Positions 46,328 through 56,044 of a stretch of DNA of 64,000 nt are shown here, piece after piece. The translations under genes and the position numbers were made by a program. The notes beneath the pieces were generated by a model. That model had not been told where the DNA came from. It was given only the letters and a program-made list of their open reading frames with translations, and did no database searches. Positions within the stretch are counted from its first letter, which is position 1. Every line of letters begins with the position of its first letter. Origin of the DNA: Corynebacterium lubricantis DSM 45231 (lineage in GTDB: Bacteria; Actinomycetota; Actinomycetes; Mycobacteriales; Mycobacteriaceae); the NCBI RefSeq assembly GCF_000379425.1, contig NZ_KB902182.1, positions 1 through 64,000 of the forward strand, given 5' to 3'.

Positions 46328-47156
46328 GCACAACATCGGTGAGCTCTTGGAGCAGGTCGGATTCTAGCCGCCACCGCTGCCAGTAGAGCGAGACATCCAC
46401 AGGCTCTTCGTCAATGACGAGGAGCCTGTTTTCGTCGATAAGCGGGCGCGCCTGCACGAGTGGCAACAGACCCCATCCCAATCCCACCACCAATGCCTCG
46501 ATGAAGGCTTGGGAGGTAGGGATCAGGCTTTCACCGCGTTCGACCCGCTGTCCACGAGCCAAGTGACGACGAGCGACTTGATCCTGGTAGCCATCTGCCG
46601 GACTACCGCGCAGCACCGGCATCCGGGCGAAGTCGATCCCGTTTTCTACGAGCTGCGGGGCGGCAACTGACACGTAGCGCATCGAGCCGAGCCGACTTAC
46701 CGTACACCCCGACACTGGTGTGGATTCTCGGGTAACGGCGCCCATGACGTCGCCGCGGCGCAGCAGGGCGAGCGTGAGAGATTCATCTTCCACTCTTAGG
46801 CGCAAGCTGGCGTTCCCCATTTTGGCAACGTCGCCGAGAACCGGTTGAAACCAGGTAGCCAGGGAATCGGCGTTGACCGCCACGTCGAGTGGGACCCTGG
46901 ACAGACGTGATCGGAGTTTGGCGTCGGTCTCGGCTTGTAAGAGTGACATGCGTTTGGCTGCCTGGACAACTACCTCACCGGCTTGGGTTGCGGTCACGGG
47001 AATGGTGCGGTGCAGAAGCACTCGGCCAGCCTCATGCTCGAGAGCCTTAACACGCTGAGAGACCGCGCTCGGCGAGATTCCCAATACGTCGGCAGCGGCT
47101 TCGAAGCTGCCTTCATCCACGATTGCTGCGAGCGTTGCCATCTTGACCTGGTCCAT
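46299..47156 (-). CDS. lysG: LysR-family regulator of lysine/arginine export
   Basis: The 285-aa protein has an N-terminal LysR helix-turn-helix (MDQVKMATLAAIVDEGSFEA, then VLGISPSAVSQRVKALEHEA) and a sensor domain with RGDVMGAVTRESTPVSGCTV. It matches LysG/ArgP (IciA). LysG activates lysE when lysine, arginine or histidine rise in the cell; here it lies divergent to lysE with 69 bases between start codons. It is the classical pair. The last residues overlap the GST-like gene on the other strand. Confidence 0.94.
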   Translation of the reverse strand: MDQVKMATLAAIVDEGSFEAAADVLGISPSAVSQRVKALEHEAGRVLLHRTIPVTATQAGEVVVQAAKRMSLLQAETDAKLRSRLSRVPLDVAVNADSLATWFQPVLGDVAKMGNASLRLRVEDESLTLALLRRGDVMGAVTRESTPVSGCTVSRLGSMRYVSVAAPQLVENGIDFARMPVLRGSPADGYQDQVARRHLARGQRVERGESLIPTSQAFIEALVVGLGWGLLPLVQARPLIDENRLLVIDEEPVDVSLYWQRWRLESDLLQELTDVVLRAGTALDS

Positions 47157-47225
47157 GAAGCAATTCTAAACCAGGATGAAAAAATGTAAATGGACTAAAC
47201 TTCTGTGTCGTGTTGAGATAGTCGC
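47157..47225. promoter_or_regulatory. lysG-lysE divergent control region
   Basis: This 69-base interval between divergent starts must hold the promoters of both genes and the LysG operator, as in C. glutamicum. It is AT-rich (GATGAAAAAATGTAAATGG), but no LysR box can be defined with confidence from one sequence. Confidence 0.5.
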
Positions 47226-47921
47226 GTGTCCATCATGTCGATCATTCTCGCCGGTATTGCGCTAGGTTTCTCGCTGATCATCTCGATCGGCCCGCAGAAT
47301 ATTTTCCTGATCAAACAGGGCATTAAACGCGAGTCGATTACCGCGGTGATCCTTGTCTGCATTCTGTCTGACGTTGTGCTCTACATCATTGCGGTCAGCG
47401 GTGTTGGTGTTCTCGTTGAACAAGCCCCAGTGGTGCTCGAGATTCTGCGCTGGGTCGGTGTGACCTACTTGGGATGGTTCGCCATCCAAGCGTTTAAGGA
47501 TGCATTCAAGCGGGCCGAACACTCGGTATCCGTAGTCGATGATCAGAAACCCACGACAAATGGGTCCGCCACTGTCGGCGCGGGAAGCTCCGTCGCATTA
47601 AAGACCGCGCAGAGCACTCGGTCGAAGATACGCCACCGCCTGCACACCCCTGTTGCCACCGCTTTGATACTGACCTGGGTAAACCCCAATACCTGGGTTG
47701 ATGCCGTGGTGATCGGTGGCATCGCCGCGCAATACGGGGATCCAGGGCGTTGGTTGTTCATCGTGGGCACGATGATTACCAGCCTGATCTGGTTCCCGCT
47801 CGTCGGCTACGGCGCAGGTGCCTTGTCAAAGCCCCTCTCTAACCCGCGAGTCTGGCGCGTGCTCAATGTTGGCATTGGCCTCATCTTGACAGGGCTGACG
47901 TTTAAGCTTGCTCTGATGTAA
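47226..47921 (+). CDS. lysE: Basic amino acid exporter
   Basis: The 231-aa membrane protein has the LysE/RhtB pattern: ALGFSLIISIGPQNIFLIKQGIKRE-type N-terminus (shown by the segment SIGPQNIFLIKQGIKRE), a hydrophilic central loop, ILTWVNPNTWVDAVVIGG and a C-terminal helix after RVWRVLNVGIG. It exports lysine and arginine. GTG 47226 is the likely start; ATG 47235 is possible. Its end overlaps the GNAT gene by 20 bases on the opposite strand. Confidence 0.93.
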   Translation: MSIMSIILAGIALGFSLIISIGPQNIFLIKQGIKRESITAVILVCILSDVVLYIIAVSGVGVLVEQAPVVLEILRWVGVTYLGWFAIQAFKDAFKRAEHSVSVVDDQKPTTNGSATVGAGSSVALKTAQSTRSKIRHRLHTPVATALILTWVNPNTWVDAVVIGGIAAQYGDPGRWLFIVGTMITSLIWFPLVGYGAGALSKPLSNPRVWRVLNVGIGLILTGLTFKLALM

Positions 47922-48399
47922 AAGGAGCTGCCCCGAGGCGTTCTAGCGCCTGTCCCGTGAGCCTGAAGGTGTCCCATTCCTCCATCGCGGAGGCACCAAG
48001 GGAGCGGTAGAACTCAATCGACGGAGTATTCCACTTCAGCACGGCCCACTCGACGCGGCGGTAGTCATTCTTCACCGCGATGCGTGCAAGTTCTGTCAGC
48101 AGCGCTTTTCCGTAGCCATGCCCACGAAATGCTGGCTTGACATAGAGGTCCTCCAGCCAGATCCCGTGGCGCCCCTCCCAGGTGGAATAGTTCAGGAAGT
48201 ACAAGCTGAAACCAACAACTGCCCCGTCCGCTTCGGCAACGTTGGCATACACTGCGGGCCGCCCTGCAAACAGGTGGCGCTCGAGGTCTGCCGGCGTAGC
48301 GATCACTGCGTCGGGTTCCTTTTCATAGACCGCCAACTCGACGATCATCTCGTGAATGGCGGGAACATCGCGGATTTCAGCGGGTCGAATGCTAAGCAT
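47902..48399 (-). CDS. GNAT-family acetyltransferase (165 aa)
   Basis: From ATG 48399 the protein starts MLSIRPAEIRDVPAIHEMIV and shows the acetyl-CoA-binding loop FRGHGYGKALLTEL with the Q/RxxGxG pattern, preceded by LEDLYVKPAF and followed by VLKWNTPSIEFYRSLGA. It resembles diamine/thialysine N-acetyltransferases (SSAT-like: LYFLNYSTWEGRHGIWLEDL). A polyamine or lysine-like substrate is therefore conceivable, and it sits beside lysE. The upstream frame extension is not used. Confidence 0.85.
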   Translation of the reverse strand: MLSIRPAEIRDVPAIHEMIVELAVYEKEPDAVIATPADLERHLFAGRPAVYANVAEADGAVVGFSLYFLNYSTWEGRHGIWLEDLYVKPAFRGHGYGKALLTELARIAVKNDYRRVEWAVLKWNTPSIEFYRSLGASAMEEWDTFRLTGQALERLGAAPFTSEQA

Positions 48400-48525
48400 G
48401 CGCCTGATTCTAGAACACGCGCGTGTAGGAACTCGTGCGGCAGCCTCGTCGTTAAGCAAGCAAAATTTTAAATGAATTACTTTCTATTTGAAGTTTTAAT
48501 CTCGGGCCATATATCATGTGTAACT

Positions 48526-48999
48526 ATGAATGACGCTCGCTGGCTCAACGACGATGAGACCGACACTTGGCTAGCGCTGTGGGCCGTCATCTCATGGCTT
48601 CCCACACGCTTAGATGAACAACTGAAGGCAGATAGTGGAATGGGTCACCACGACTATTTCACTTTGGCGCAGATTTCTATGTCCGACAACGCCAGTGTCA
48701 CCATGACCGATTTAGCGGCGTTGACGCAAATGTCCCCTTCTCGGCTGTCTCACGTAGTGGGTCGGTTGGAGAAGCGTGGTTTTGTCACGCGTACGCCTGA
48801 CAATGAGGACCGGCGCATCAATATCGCTGCTATGACCGACGAGGGTTGGGACTTCATTCGCGAAGCAGCTCCCGGACACGTTGAACACGTCCGCGAGCTG
48901 ATCTTCGATGCGTTGTCCAAGGAAGAATCGCACCAACTTGGTGAATTGCTGCGAAAGGTAATTACCAAATTGGAGCCGACAACGCTGCCCCGGGCTTAA
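48526..48999 (+). CDS. MarR-family transcriptional regulator (157 aa)
   Basis: ATG 48526 begins MNDARWLNDDETDTWLALWA. The winged helix-turn-helix is clear: VTMTDLAALTQMSPSRLSHV and VVGRLEKRGFVTRTPDNEDR, with the beta-wing. MarR proteins repress genes for resistance or aromatic compound metabolism and are relieved by ligands. The adjacent convergent aldo-keto reductase overlaps it by 4 bases. The AT-rich upstream region (48419-48525) probably holds its own operator, but no clean palindrome is seen. Confidence 0.9.
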   Translation: MNDARWLNDDETDTWLALWAVISWLPTRLDEQLKADSGMGHHDYFTLAQISMSDNASVTMTDLAALTQMSPSRLSHVVGRLEKRGFVTRTPDNEDRRINIAAMTDEGWDFIREAAPGHVEHVRELIFDALSKEESHQLGELLRKVITKLEPTTLPRA

Positions 49000-50072
49000 C
49001 CGCGGGTGCGGGATTCGACCGCCCGAGCCCACATGTTGACCCCAGCATCGTGAGCGACGTCGTCGATCGCCTTGAGCTCTTCTGCACTAAACGCCAGGTT
49101 GTTCACCGCGTCGAGGTTTTGATCCAGCTGCTCCACGCTCGACGCACCAATGAGCGCACTGGCCACGGTATCGACCCCGTTTTCGCCCTGCTCGCGCAGC
49201 ACCCAAGCAATTGCCATCTGCGCCAAGGATTGCCCACGCTCCGCGGCAATATCGTTGAGAGCCTTCGCCATGGTGATGTTCTCTTCGCTGAGCATGTCCC
49301 CAGACAGCGTCTTATTGGAGGCGCCACGAGACCCTTCGGGCACGCCGTTGAGATAGCGGTCAGTTAGCAGCCCCTGAGCCAGCGGGGAAAAGGCGATCAC
49401 ACCCAAGCCAGCGTTGGCGGCGGATTCCAACAGCGACTCCCCGTCTTCGCCGGGCTGTTCCACCCAGCGATTCACAATGGAATAGCTCGGCTGGTGGATC
49501 AGCAAAGGACAGCCTTCTTCTGCCATAAACTGTGCGGCCTCGGCCGTCAGCTCAGGGCCGTAGGAGGAAATACCCACGTACAGCGCCTTGCCTGAAGCGA
49601 CGATGTCGCGCAGCGCATAGAGCGTTTCCTCTAGCGGAGTGTTGGGGTCTGGGCGGTGGTGGTAGAAGATATCCACGTAATCCACGCCGAGGCGTCGCAG
49701 GGATTGATCAAGCGAACTCATCAGATACTTCCGGGATCCTCCCCACCCGTACGGGCCGGGCCACATGCCCCAGCCAGCCTTGGAGGAAATCACCATCTCA
49801 TCGCGGTAGTTACTGAGATCCTCGCGCAAGATGCGACCAAAGTTTGTCTCCGCGCTACCAGCAGGTGGGCCGTAGTTGTTCGCCAAGTCGAAGTGGGTCA
49901 CGCCCCGGTCGAATGCGCGATGAATGATGGCGCGCTGCGTTTCAAGGGGTTTGTCGTCGCCGAAGTTGTGCCACAACCCGAGCGAGACCGCAGGGAGTTG
50001 CAGACCCGAATGCCCCACCGTGCGGTAGGGCATGTCGGAGTAGCGATTAGCATCCGGAAGATAGGTAGTCAT
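48996..50072 (-). CDS. Aldo/keto reductase (YghZ/Gpr-like, 358 aa)
   Basis: The TIM-barrel aldo-keto reductase has FDLANNYGPPAGSAE (catalytic Asp and Tyr), VISSKAGWGMWPGPYGWGG (Lys), IFYHHRPDPNTPLEE (His), and the NADPH-binding C-terminus. The pattern of MPYRTVGHSGLQLPAVSLGL and the GWGGSRKYL segment fit the L-glyceraldehyde-3-phosphate reductase (YghZ) group. It probably reduces toxic aldehydes such as methylglyoxal. It faces the MarR gene. Confidence 0.9.
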   Translation of the reverse strand: MTTYLPDANRYSDMPYRTVGHSGLQLPAVSLGLWHNFGDDKPLETQRAIIHRAFDRGVTHFDLANNYGPPAGSAETNFGRILREDLSNYRDEMVISSKAGWGMWPGPYGWGGSRKYLMSSLDQSLRRLGVDYVDIFYHHRPDPNTPLEETLYALRDIVASGKALYVGISSYGPELTAEAAQFMAEEGCPLLIHQPSYSIVNRWVEQPGEDGESLLESAANAGLGVIAFSPLAQGLLTDRYLNGVPEGSRGASNKTLSGDMLSEENITMAKALNDIAAERGQSLAQMAIAWVLREQGENGVDTVASALIGASSVEQLDQNLDAVNNLAFSAEELKAIDDVAHDAGVNMWARAVESRTRG

Positions 50073-50095
50073 GACACCATTGTATCCTTTTCCCG

Positions 50096-51385
50096 CTACT
50101 TCTGCACGGATTTCTCGTTACTGGAGGCGCTTTGCTCCCCTGCCTCAGGAACATCCAGATCGAGATCTTCGGCGACGTCGTGCTTGACCGATTCCCACAG
50201 TTCCTTGCCGTCGACGCGGGACTTCTTCGCCAACTCCTTGACCTCTTTAACTTCCTCCCGCGAGAGGTCGTCTTGGTCAGGGTCCAAGTTTTGCTCTGCC
50301 AGTTCAGCCATGCGCTCGCGCAGACGTTCCTCACGGCCGAGCCTGCGTCGGCCTCGGAACCAGGCAACCGTGGTGATCACGATCATCACCATGCCGATAT
50401 AGCCAATGACCGGATAGACCCACCCCAGTAGGTTGGAGAATCCCAGGAAGGACACCACGAAGCCAGCAAGTGTGACAGCAATGAACACCGGAACGAATTT
50501 CTCCGGATGATTCGACGTCAACCGCTTGGCCAGCGCGTAGAACATTCCGATGGCGGTGTTGTAGATCATGGCGTAAATAATCCAGGACACAACGAATCCG
50601 ACAGCTGGATGCATCGCATCGAAGACCCCCAGTAGCGGCAGGTCAAGGCCGGCGACCTGATCGATGTTGAAGAAGATCACGAATGCCAACACCAGCAGCA
50701 TCGCGGTGAATATGATGCCGCCGAGCACACCGCCGCGGAAGGCCGCCTTAGTCGATGACTGGTTTCCGCCGATCACCAGAATCATGGATACACCGAGCAT
50801 CAGGGCCATCGCGGTGTAATTGACTGCCGAGAGCAACCAGTGTGGCAACGCGGAGTCCTGCTGCATCGCGATCTCATTGAGGTGCGAAGTGTCTTCCGGG
50901 AAGTTGAGCAGCGTGATCACGAAGGCAACCAGGATAGCGATGATAATAAATGGCGTAATCGCGGAGATGACGTTGGTGACTTTGTCCACGTCAAGGAACC
51001 CAGTGACCAAAACCAGCACCGTCATCAGGCATGCGCCGACCCACGTCGGCCAGCCGAATTGTTGCTCCAAATTGGAGCCAGCGCCGGCCAGCATGACAAA
51101 TCCGATGGCGAACAGAGTGATAATCGTCGTTACGTCCAAAAACTTGGACACCCACGGGTGCGCCACATTCTTAAACACGGCGTTGTGGTCGGACGCCTGA
51201 AAATATGAGCCGAGTTGGAAGATGATGGCACCGGAGAAAATCATGATGGCTCCGGCGATCACCGCCCCGACGAGGCCCATGTACCCAAATGAAATGAAAT
51301 ATTGAACTACTTCTTGGCCGGTAGCAAAACCTGCGCCAACCAGAAGGCCCACAAATGCTAGTGCGATTGTGATACTTCTACGCAC
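50096..51385 (-). CDS. YkvI-family membrane transporter (APC superfamily, 429 aa)
   Basis: The N-terminus GLLVGAGFATGQEVVQYFISF carries the glycine-rich unwound helix typical of APC-type transporters, and the protein has about ten transmembrane helices. YkvI-like proteins are related to branched-chain or amino acid transporters, but no substrate is established. The C-terminal 90 residues after the last helix are charged (RGRRRLGREERLRERM), with a predicted coiled/acidic end. A terminator and a short open frame lie upstream. Confidence 0.78.
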   Translation of the reverse strand: MRRSITIALAFVGLLVGAGFATGQEVVQYFISFGYMGLVGAVIAGAIMIFSGAIIFQLGSYFQASDHNAVFKNVAHPWVSKFLDVTTIITLFAIGFVMLAGAGSNLEQQFGWPTWVGACLMTVLVLVTGFLDVDKVTNVISAITPFIIIAILVAFVITLLNFPEDTSHLNEIAMQQDSALPHWLLSAVNYTAMALMLGVSMILVIGGNQSSTKAAFRGGVLGGIIFTAMLLVLAFVIFFNIDQVAGLDLPLLGVFDAMHPAVGFVVSWIIYAMIYNTAIGMFYALAKRLTSNHPEKFVPVFIAVTLAGFVVSFLGFSNLLGWVYPVIGYIGMVMIVITTVAWFRGRRRLGREERLRERMAELAEQNLDPDQDDLSREEVKEVKELAKKSRVDGKELWESVKHDVAEDLDLDVPEAGEQSASSNEKSVQK

Positions 51386-51409
51386 AGTAAAAACCCTTTA
51401 CATATCTAG

Positions 51410-51440
51410 AAAACAAAACAAGCGCGTACGAGACGCGCTT
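51410..51440 (-). terminator. Terminator between gatB and the YkvI-type gene
   Basis: AAGCGCGT (51420-51427) and ACGCGCTT (51433-51440) form a stem with a 5-base loop; on the minus strand TTTTGTTTT follows (51412-51419). It ends gatB, but lies only about 30 bases upstream of the next start codon, so it might act as an attenuator of the transporter. Confidence 0.82.
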
Positions 51441-51558
51441 GAAATGAAAAAGGTTTCCCCGAATTGATCGGGAAATTGCGACCACCTTCTTCGCGTCATC
51501 CCGTACAACGGTGGCCCACCATACCAGAAGCTGGGATGACTCGAAGAAATTTCACAGG

Positions 51559-53058
51559 CTACTTCAACTTGGCAGCAATCAATTCGTTGACCTGCTTCGG
51601 GTCAGCCTTGCCCTTCGTTGCCTTCATCACGGCACCGACGATTGCGCCGGTGACCTTGGTGTTTCCGGCCTTGTACTTCTCCACGATGTCCGGGTTAGCG
51701 GCCAGTGCTTCGTCGACAGCTGCTTCGATGGCACCGTCGTCGCGCACGACCTCAAGGCCTCGCTTTGCGACGACCTCGTCCACGTCGCCCTCTCCCGCAA
51801 TGACACCGTCGAGTGCCTGGCGGGCGAGCTTCGTGGTCAGCTTGCCTTCCTTGACCAAAGCGACGACGCGGGCAACGTGCTCTGGCTCAACGCCTAGGGC
51901 ATCGAGGTCAGTGCCCAGCTCGTTGGCCTTGCCTGCGAGGTAGGAAACCCACCATGCGCGTGCCTCGTCGGGAGTGGTACCGGCCTCAACCGTGTCCACG
52001 ACGAGATCAAGAGCGCCCGCGTTAACCAGATCGCGGAATTCCTTCTCCGGTAGCTGCCATTCCTTCTCAATGCGCGCGCGGCGTACCCAAGGAAGCTCAG
52101 GCAAGGTGGAACGGATTTCCTCGACCCACTCGGCTGGAGCCAGAACTGGAGGCAGGTCTGGGTCGTTGAAGTATCGGTAATCGTCGGAGTTTTCCTTACG
52201 ACGCCCCTTCGAGGTGGTGCCGTCGGTTTCCTGGTAGTGGCGAGTTTCCTGGATGATCTCTTCGCCGTTTTCGATCGCGCGAGCCTGACGCTGCATTTCG
52301 AAGCGGACAGCCTGCTCTACCGACTTCAGGGAGTTAATGTTCTTGGTCTCGGTACGGGTACCAAATTCTTCCTGGCCCCATGGGCGCAGGGAGACGTTCG
52401 CATCGCAGCGCATCGTGCCCTGGTCCATGCGTCCGTCCGAAACACCCAGCGCGCGGACGAGCTCGCGGATGGCACCAACGTACGCACGCGCGATCTCCGG
52501 CATGCGTTCGCCAGCACCCTCGATGGGCTTGGTCACGATCTCGATCAGCGGGATGCCTGCACGGTTGCAGTCCACCAACGAAGCGGTTGCGCCGTGGATA
52601 CGGCCACTCGTGCCGCCGAGGTGGGTCAGCTTACCGGTGTCTTCTTCCATGTGGGCGCGCTCAATTTCGACGCGCCACTCGGTGCCATCGTCGAGAAGAA
52701 CATCGAGGTAGCCGTTGTATGCGATGGGCTCGTCGTACTGCGAAATCTGATAGTTCTTTGGCTGATCTGGGTAAAAGTAGTTCTTCCGCGCGAAGCGGGA
52801 GGATTCTGCGATCTCGCAGTTCAGCGCCAGGCCGATCTTGATTGCCCACTCAACACCTTTGGCATTGACCACTGGCAACGCACCCGGCAGACCAAGGGAA
52901 ACTGGGTCCACGTTGGTGTTCGGGGCCGCACCGAAGTGAGCCGAAGAGGTGGAGAACATCTTTGTTTCGGTAGCAAGCTCGACGTGAACCTCGAGGCCCA
53001 TTACAGGGTCAAACTTCTCGAGAACCTCGTCGTAATCCATCAGGTCGTACGCAGTCAT
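51559..53058 (-). CDS. gatB: Aspartyl/glutamyl-tRNA(Asn/Gln) amidotransferase subunit B
   Basis: The 499-aa protein has the GatB signatures: [48 protein letters not shown] and [10 protein letters not shown], then the C-terminal tRNA-recognition (YqeY-like) domain ending [20 protein letters not shown]. It works with GatA and GatC to amidate Glu-tRNA(Gln) and Asp-tRNA(Asn). It lies separately from gatC-gatA (61 kb). Length is normal. Confidence 0.97.
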   Translation of the reverse strand: MTAYDLMDYDEVLEKFDPVMGLEVHVELATETKMFSTSSAHFGAAPNTNVDPVSLGLPGALPVVNAKGVEWAIKIGLALNCEIAESSRFARKNYFYPDQPKNYQISQYDEPIAYNGYLDVLLDDGTEWRVEIERAHMEEDTGKLTHLGGTSGRIHGATASLVDCNRAGIPLIEIVTKPIEGAGERMPEIARAYVGAIRELVRALGVSDGRMDQGTMRCDANVSLRPWGQEEFGTRTETKNINSLKSVEQAVRFEMQRQARAIENGEEIIQETRHYQETDGTTSKGRRKENSDDYRYFNDPDLPPVLAPAEWVEEIRSTLPELPWVRRARIEKEWQLPEKEFRDLVNAGALDLVVDTVEAGTTPDEARAWWVSYLAGKANELGTDLDALGVEPEHVARVVALVKEGKLTTKLARQALDGVIAGEGDVDEVVAKRGLEVVRDDGAIEAAVDEALAANPDIVEKYKAGNTKVTGAIVGAVMKATKGKADPKQVNELIAAKLK

Positions 53059-53079
53059 GGTTGGTAGTCTAGTGCCCGC

Positions 53080-54048
53080 TTAGTCCGCTTGTCGCTTCAG
53101 GGTCTGCGCTTCCGCAGCCCGCTTATCTTTCATGCGGAAGAACATTGCCAGCAAGGCACCGGAGAGGTTGTGCCACACGGAGAACACTGCAGCCGGCAGT
53201 GCAGAGAGCGGAGTCATGTACTGGGTAGCCAGCGATGCGGCCAGACCCGAATTCTGCATACCCACCTCGATGGCCATGGTGCGCGAGGTGGATTCCGGCT
53301 GACGCGTGGCCTTACCGGTGAGGTAGCCCAAGAGGTAGCCGAGCGTATTGTGCAAGATCACGGCGACCAAGACAGTCAAGCCCGCCGTTGCTAATTGATC
53401 ACGCGAACCGGACACAACAATGGCCACGATCATCGAAATCGCCACAACCGAGATCCACGGCATCAGAGGCAGGATGGGCTGCACCAGCTTCGGCAGCAGC
53501 AGGCGCACGATAAGACCACCGACAACTGGGATGAGCACCATTTGCACGATCGACATGGCCATGGCACCAGCCGAGACGTTCATGTGCTCGCCAGCCAGCC
53601 ACAAAGTCAGGAGCGGAGTCATGATCGGCGCGAGCAGCGTGGAAACCGAAGTCATCGTTACCGACAAGGCGACATCACCGCGGGCGAGGTAGCTCACCAC
53701 GTTGGATGAGGTACCGCCCGGCGCGCAGCCCACCAGGATCACACCAACGGCGATCTCAGGTGGCAGTTGCATGATCCACACCACCAACACCGCCAGCAGC
53801 GGCATAATAACGTATTGCGCAACCACACCGATGAGCACGGGCAATGGACGCTGGAACACCAGCTTGAAGTCCACGGGCTTGAGCGTCAGGCCCATACCGA
53901 ACATGATGATTCCCAACAAAGCGCTCGTCCAACCCGAAATCGGTTCGACTACTCCCGGCGCGAAGTAGCCAATTAACCCACCAAGAATGACGAGTAGCGG
54001 AAACCCGAGCGTGGCCACGTAGGCTGATCTATCTTGTGTCGTATTCAT
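53080..54048 (-). CDS. Bile acid:sodium symporter (BASS)-family transporter (322 aa)
   Basis: ATG 54048 begins MNTTQDRSAYVATLGFPLLV. The protein has about nine or ten transmembrane helices and the family landmarks GMGLTLKPVDFKLVFQRP, VGVILVGCAPGGTSSNVVSY and VGMQNSGLAASLATQYMTP. Bacterial BASS proteins carry organic anions such as pantoate or keto acids with sodium. The gene diverges from the PrpF-like gene (46 bases apart), so a carboxylate substrate handled by that enzyme is a reasonable guess. Confidence 0.9.
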   Translation of the reverse strand: MNTTQDRSAYVATLGFPLLVILGGLIGYFAPGVVEPISGWTSALLGIIMFGMGLTLKPVDFKLVFQRPLPVLIGVVAQYVIMPLLAVLVVWIMQLPPEIAVGVILVGCAPGGTSSNVVSYLARGDVALSVTMTSVSTLLAPIMTPLLTLWLAGEHMNVSAGAMAMSIVQMVLIPVVGGLIVRLLLPKLVQPILPLMPWISVVAISMIVAIVVSGSRDQLATAGLTVLVAVILHNTLGYLLGYLTGKATRQPESTSRTMAIEVGMQNSGLAASLATQYMTPLSALPAAVFSVWHNLSGALLAMFFRMKDKRAAEAQTLKRQAD

Positions 54049-54094
54049 TTTTATTACTGTATTCCTATATCTTCCACAGCGTATTATCACCCTC

Positions 54095-55006
54095 ATGACT
54101 GCCTCATACCCGTGCCACATCATGCGTGGCGGCACCAGCCGCGGCCTCTTATTACGCCTCCAGGATTTGCCGGAAGAGCAATCGCTTCGCGACGAGTTAT
54201 GCCTGCGCTTAATAGGTAGCCCCGACCCGGTCGCTTTTGATGGGCTTGGGGGCGGCGTGTCCTCGAATTCAAAGGTGATGTTTGTTGGCCCCGCCGAGGA
54301 ATCGGACGAAGCGGACGTGGTGAGCCTTTTCGCCCAAGTCTCCCCCACTGAGGCACTCGTGGATTGGAATGGAAATTGCGGCAACCTCTCGTCCGCGATT
54401 CTGCCCTATGCCATCGACACGGGATTGATTCCTGCGCAGGAGTCGTGCTTAGTGCGCAATCTCAATACCGGCACTCTCATGGAAATTACTGCGACGCACA
54501 CGCGGTTTGTGCGCCCGGGCGGCGAGAAAACGGGTGCAATCTTCCCTGCCGGCCGGATCACGCAGATCCAGGGAGTAGACACCACGCTCATCGACGTGGC
54601 GAACCCCATTGCAATCGTCCGCGCACGCGATCTCGGTGTCGAACTGACTACGCGCGAGGACATGAACGCGGATCAAGCGCTCTTGGATCGGCTCGAATCC
54701 TTCCGTATCGAAGCTGGAGCGCGGATGGGGCTGAATTCTAAAGTCATCCCCCGCCTCGCGCTCTCTGACGGGAATCGGGTGTTTATGACTTCGGTGGGCG
54801 TGATTCACCACGCGCTACCGGCCACGGGCATCCTGGCCCTTGGGGCTGCGGCTGCGCTCGGTGGCACAGTGTTCGAGGGTGGAATGACTTTCAGCCACCC
54901 GAAAGGCGACGTCACCGTCGAGGCATCGGTCAACGGTGACGAATTGAAATGGGTCGCACTCGAACGCACCGCGCGCATCATCATGCGCGGTGAGGTGTTT
55001 GTTTAA
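54095..55006 (+). CDS. PrpF-family isomerase-like protein (303 aa)
   Basis: The N-terminus [20 protein letters not shown] and the central [18 protein letters not shown] with the conserved Cys-Gly segment match PrpF/4-oxalomesaconate tautomerase proteins. The C-terminal half includes [17 protein letters not shown] and a second conserved region [20 protein letters not shown]. PrpF isomerises methylaconitate; others act on oxalomesaconate. At 303 residues it is at the short end for the family. Neither prpC nor acn genes are adjacent. It diverges from the BASS transporter. Confidence 0.85.
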   Translation: MTASYPCHIMRGGTSRGLLLRLQDLPEEQSLRDELCLRLIGSPDPVAFDGLGGGVSSNSKVMFVGPAEESDEADVVSLFAQVSPTEALVDWNGNCGNLSSAILPYAIDTGLIPAQESCLVRNLNTGTLMEITATHTRFVRPGGEKTGAIFPAGRITQIQGVDTTLIDVANPIAIVRARDLGVELTTREDMNADQALLDRLESFRIEAGARMGLNSKVIPRLALSDGNRVFMTSVGVIHHALPATGILALGAAAALGGTVFEGGMTFSHPKGDVTVEASVNGDELKWVALERTARIIMRGEVFV

Positions 55007-56034
55007 GAAAACATCGTCTTCGCAGTGTGGTAGCGGTGGTCTGGCACTGTTTTTAGGCTGCCCGTTGCGTCCTCGAGCGAGACCATCTCGATGTCTTCGC
55101 CGTGCAAGGCTACGGACATGCCGAAGTGTCCCTCGTGTGCTGCCTTTGCCGCTGCCGCGCCGTAACGGGTAGCGAGCACTCGGTCATAGGCCGTTGGTGT
55201 GCCACCGCGCTGGATGTGGCCAAGGACGGTGGTGCGCACGTCGTAGCCAGTGCGGCGATGGATCTCATCCGCGATGACCTGTCCCATGCCTGTGAAGGTC
55301 TTATGGCCGAACTCGTCCTCGTCGCCCAGGCCTGCGTCCATGGTGCCTTCCTTGGGAACAGCGCCCTCGGCAACGACAACGATGCCGTACTTCTCACCCA
55401 TCTGGAAGCGGCGTTCCATGGCCTTGGTAATCTCCGCGATATCGAAAGGCTCTTCCGGAATCACCGTGTAGTGAGCACCACCCGCCATGCCAGCATGCAG
55501 TGCGATCCAGCCGACGTGGCGCCCCATGACTTCAACGATGAGGATGCGGTTATGCGACTCAGCGGTCGTGTGCAGGCGGTCAATGGCATCTGTAGCAACG
55601 GACACCGCAGTGTCAAATCCGAAGGTGTAATCGGTCGAGCTGACATCATTGTCGATGGTCTTCGGTACACCCACAACAGGAATGCCATTATCGGAGAGCC
55701 ATTTCGCGCCCTTGAGGGTGCCCTCGCCGCCGATGGCGATCAGCGCATCAATTCCGGCATCGTCCAGATTCTCTTTAATCTGGTCCAATCCCGCCTTAAA
55801 TTTGTCTGGGTGCAGGCGACCGGTGCCCAAGATCGTGCCACCACGCAGCAAAATCGAGTCGATAAAGTGATCGTCGTAAAGCTGAATGCGGTCATCGTTG
55901 AGGAGACCCACCCAACCGTCGAGATAACCAACAACCGTCGAACCGTATTCGGTGTTGGCGGTGCGGACGATACTACGAATAACTGCGTTAAGGCCGGGGC
56001 AGTCGCCGCCGGAAGTCAAAGTGGCTAGGCGCAT
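55003..56034 (-). CDS. pfkA: 6-phosphofructokinase
   Basis: ATG 56034 starts [20 protein letters not shown], the ATP-binding glycine-rich loop; [37 protein letters not shown] (catalytic Asp region) and [16 protein letters not shown] complete the core. The 343-aa length fits the actinobacterial ATP-dependent type. It phosphorylates fructose 6-phosphate in glycolysis. The GGEGT (instead of GGDGS) sequence is characteristic of some PPi-dependent and actinobacterial forms, so the phosphoryl donor is not certain from sequence alone. It overlaps the PrpF-like gene by 4 bases. Confidence 0.96.
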   Translation of the reverse strand: MRLATLTSGGDCPGLNAVIRSIVRTANTEYGSTVVGYLDGWVGLLNDDRIQLYDDHFIDSILLRGGTILGTGRLHPDKFKAGLDQIKENLDDAGIDALIAIGGEGTLKGAKWLSDNGIPVVGVPKTIDNDVSSTDYTFGFDTAVSVATDAIDRLHTTAESHNRILIVEVMGRHVGWIALHAGMAGGAHYTVIPEEPFDIAEITKAMERRFQMGEKYGIVVVAEGAVPKEGTMDAGLGDEDEFGHKTFTGMGQVIADEIHRRTGYDVRTTVLGHIQRGGTPTAYDRVLATRYGAAAAKAAHEGHFGMSVALHGEDIEMVSLEDATGSLKTVPDHRYHTAKTMFS

Positions 56035-56044
56035 GCACCCAACT

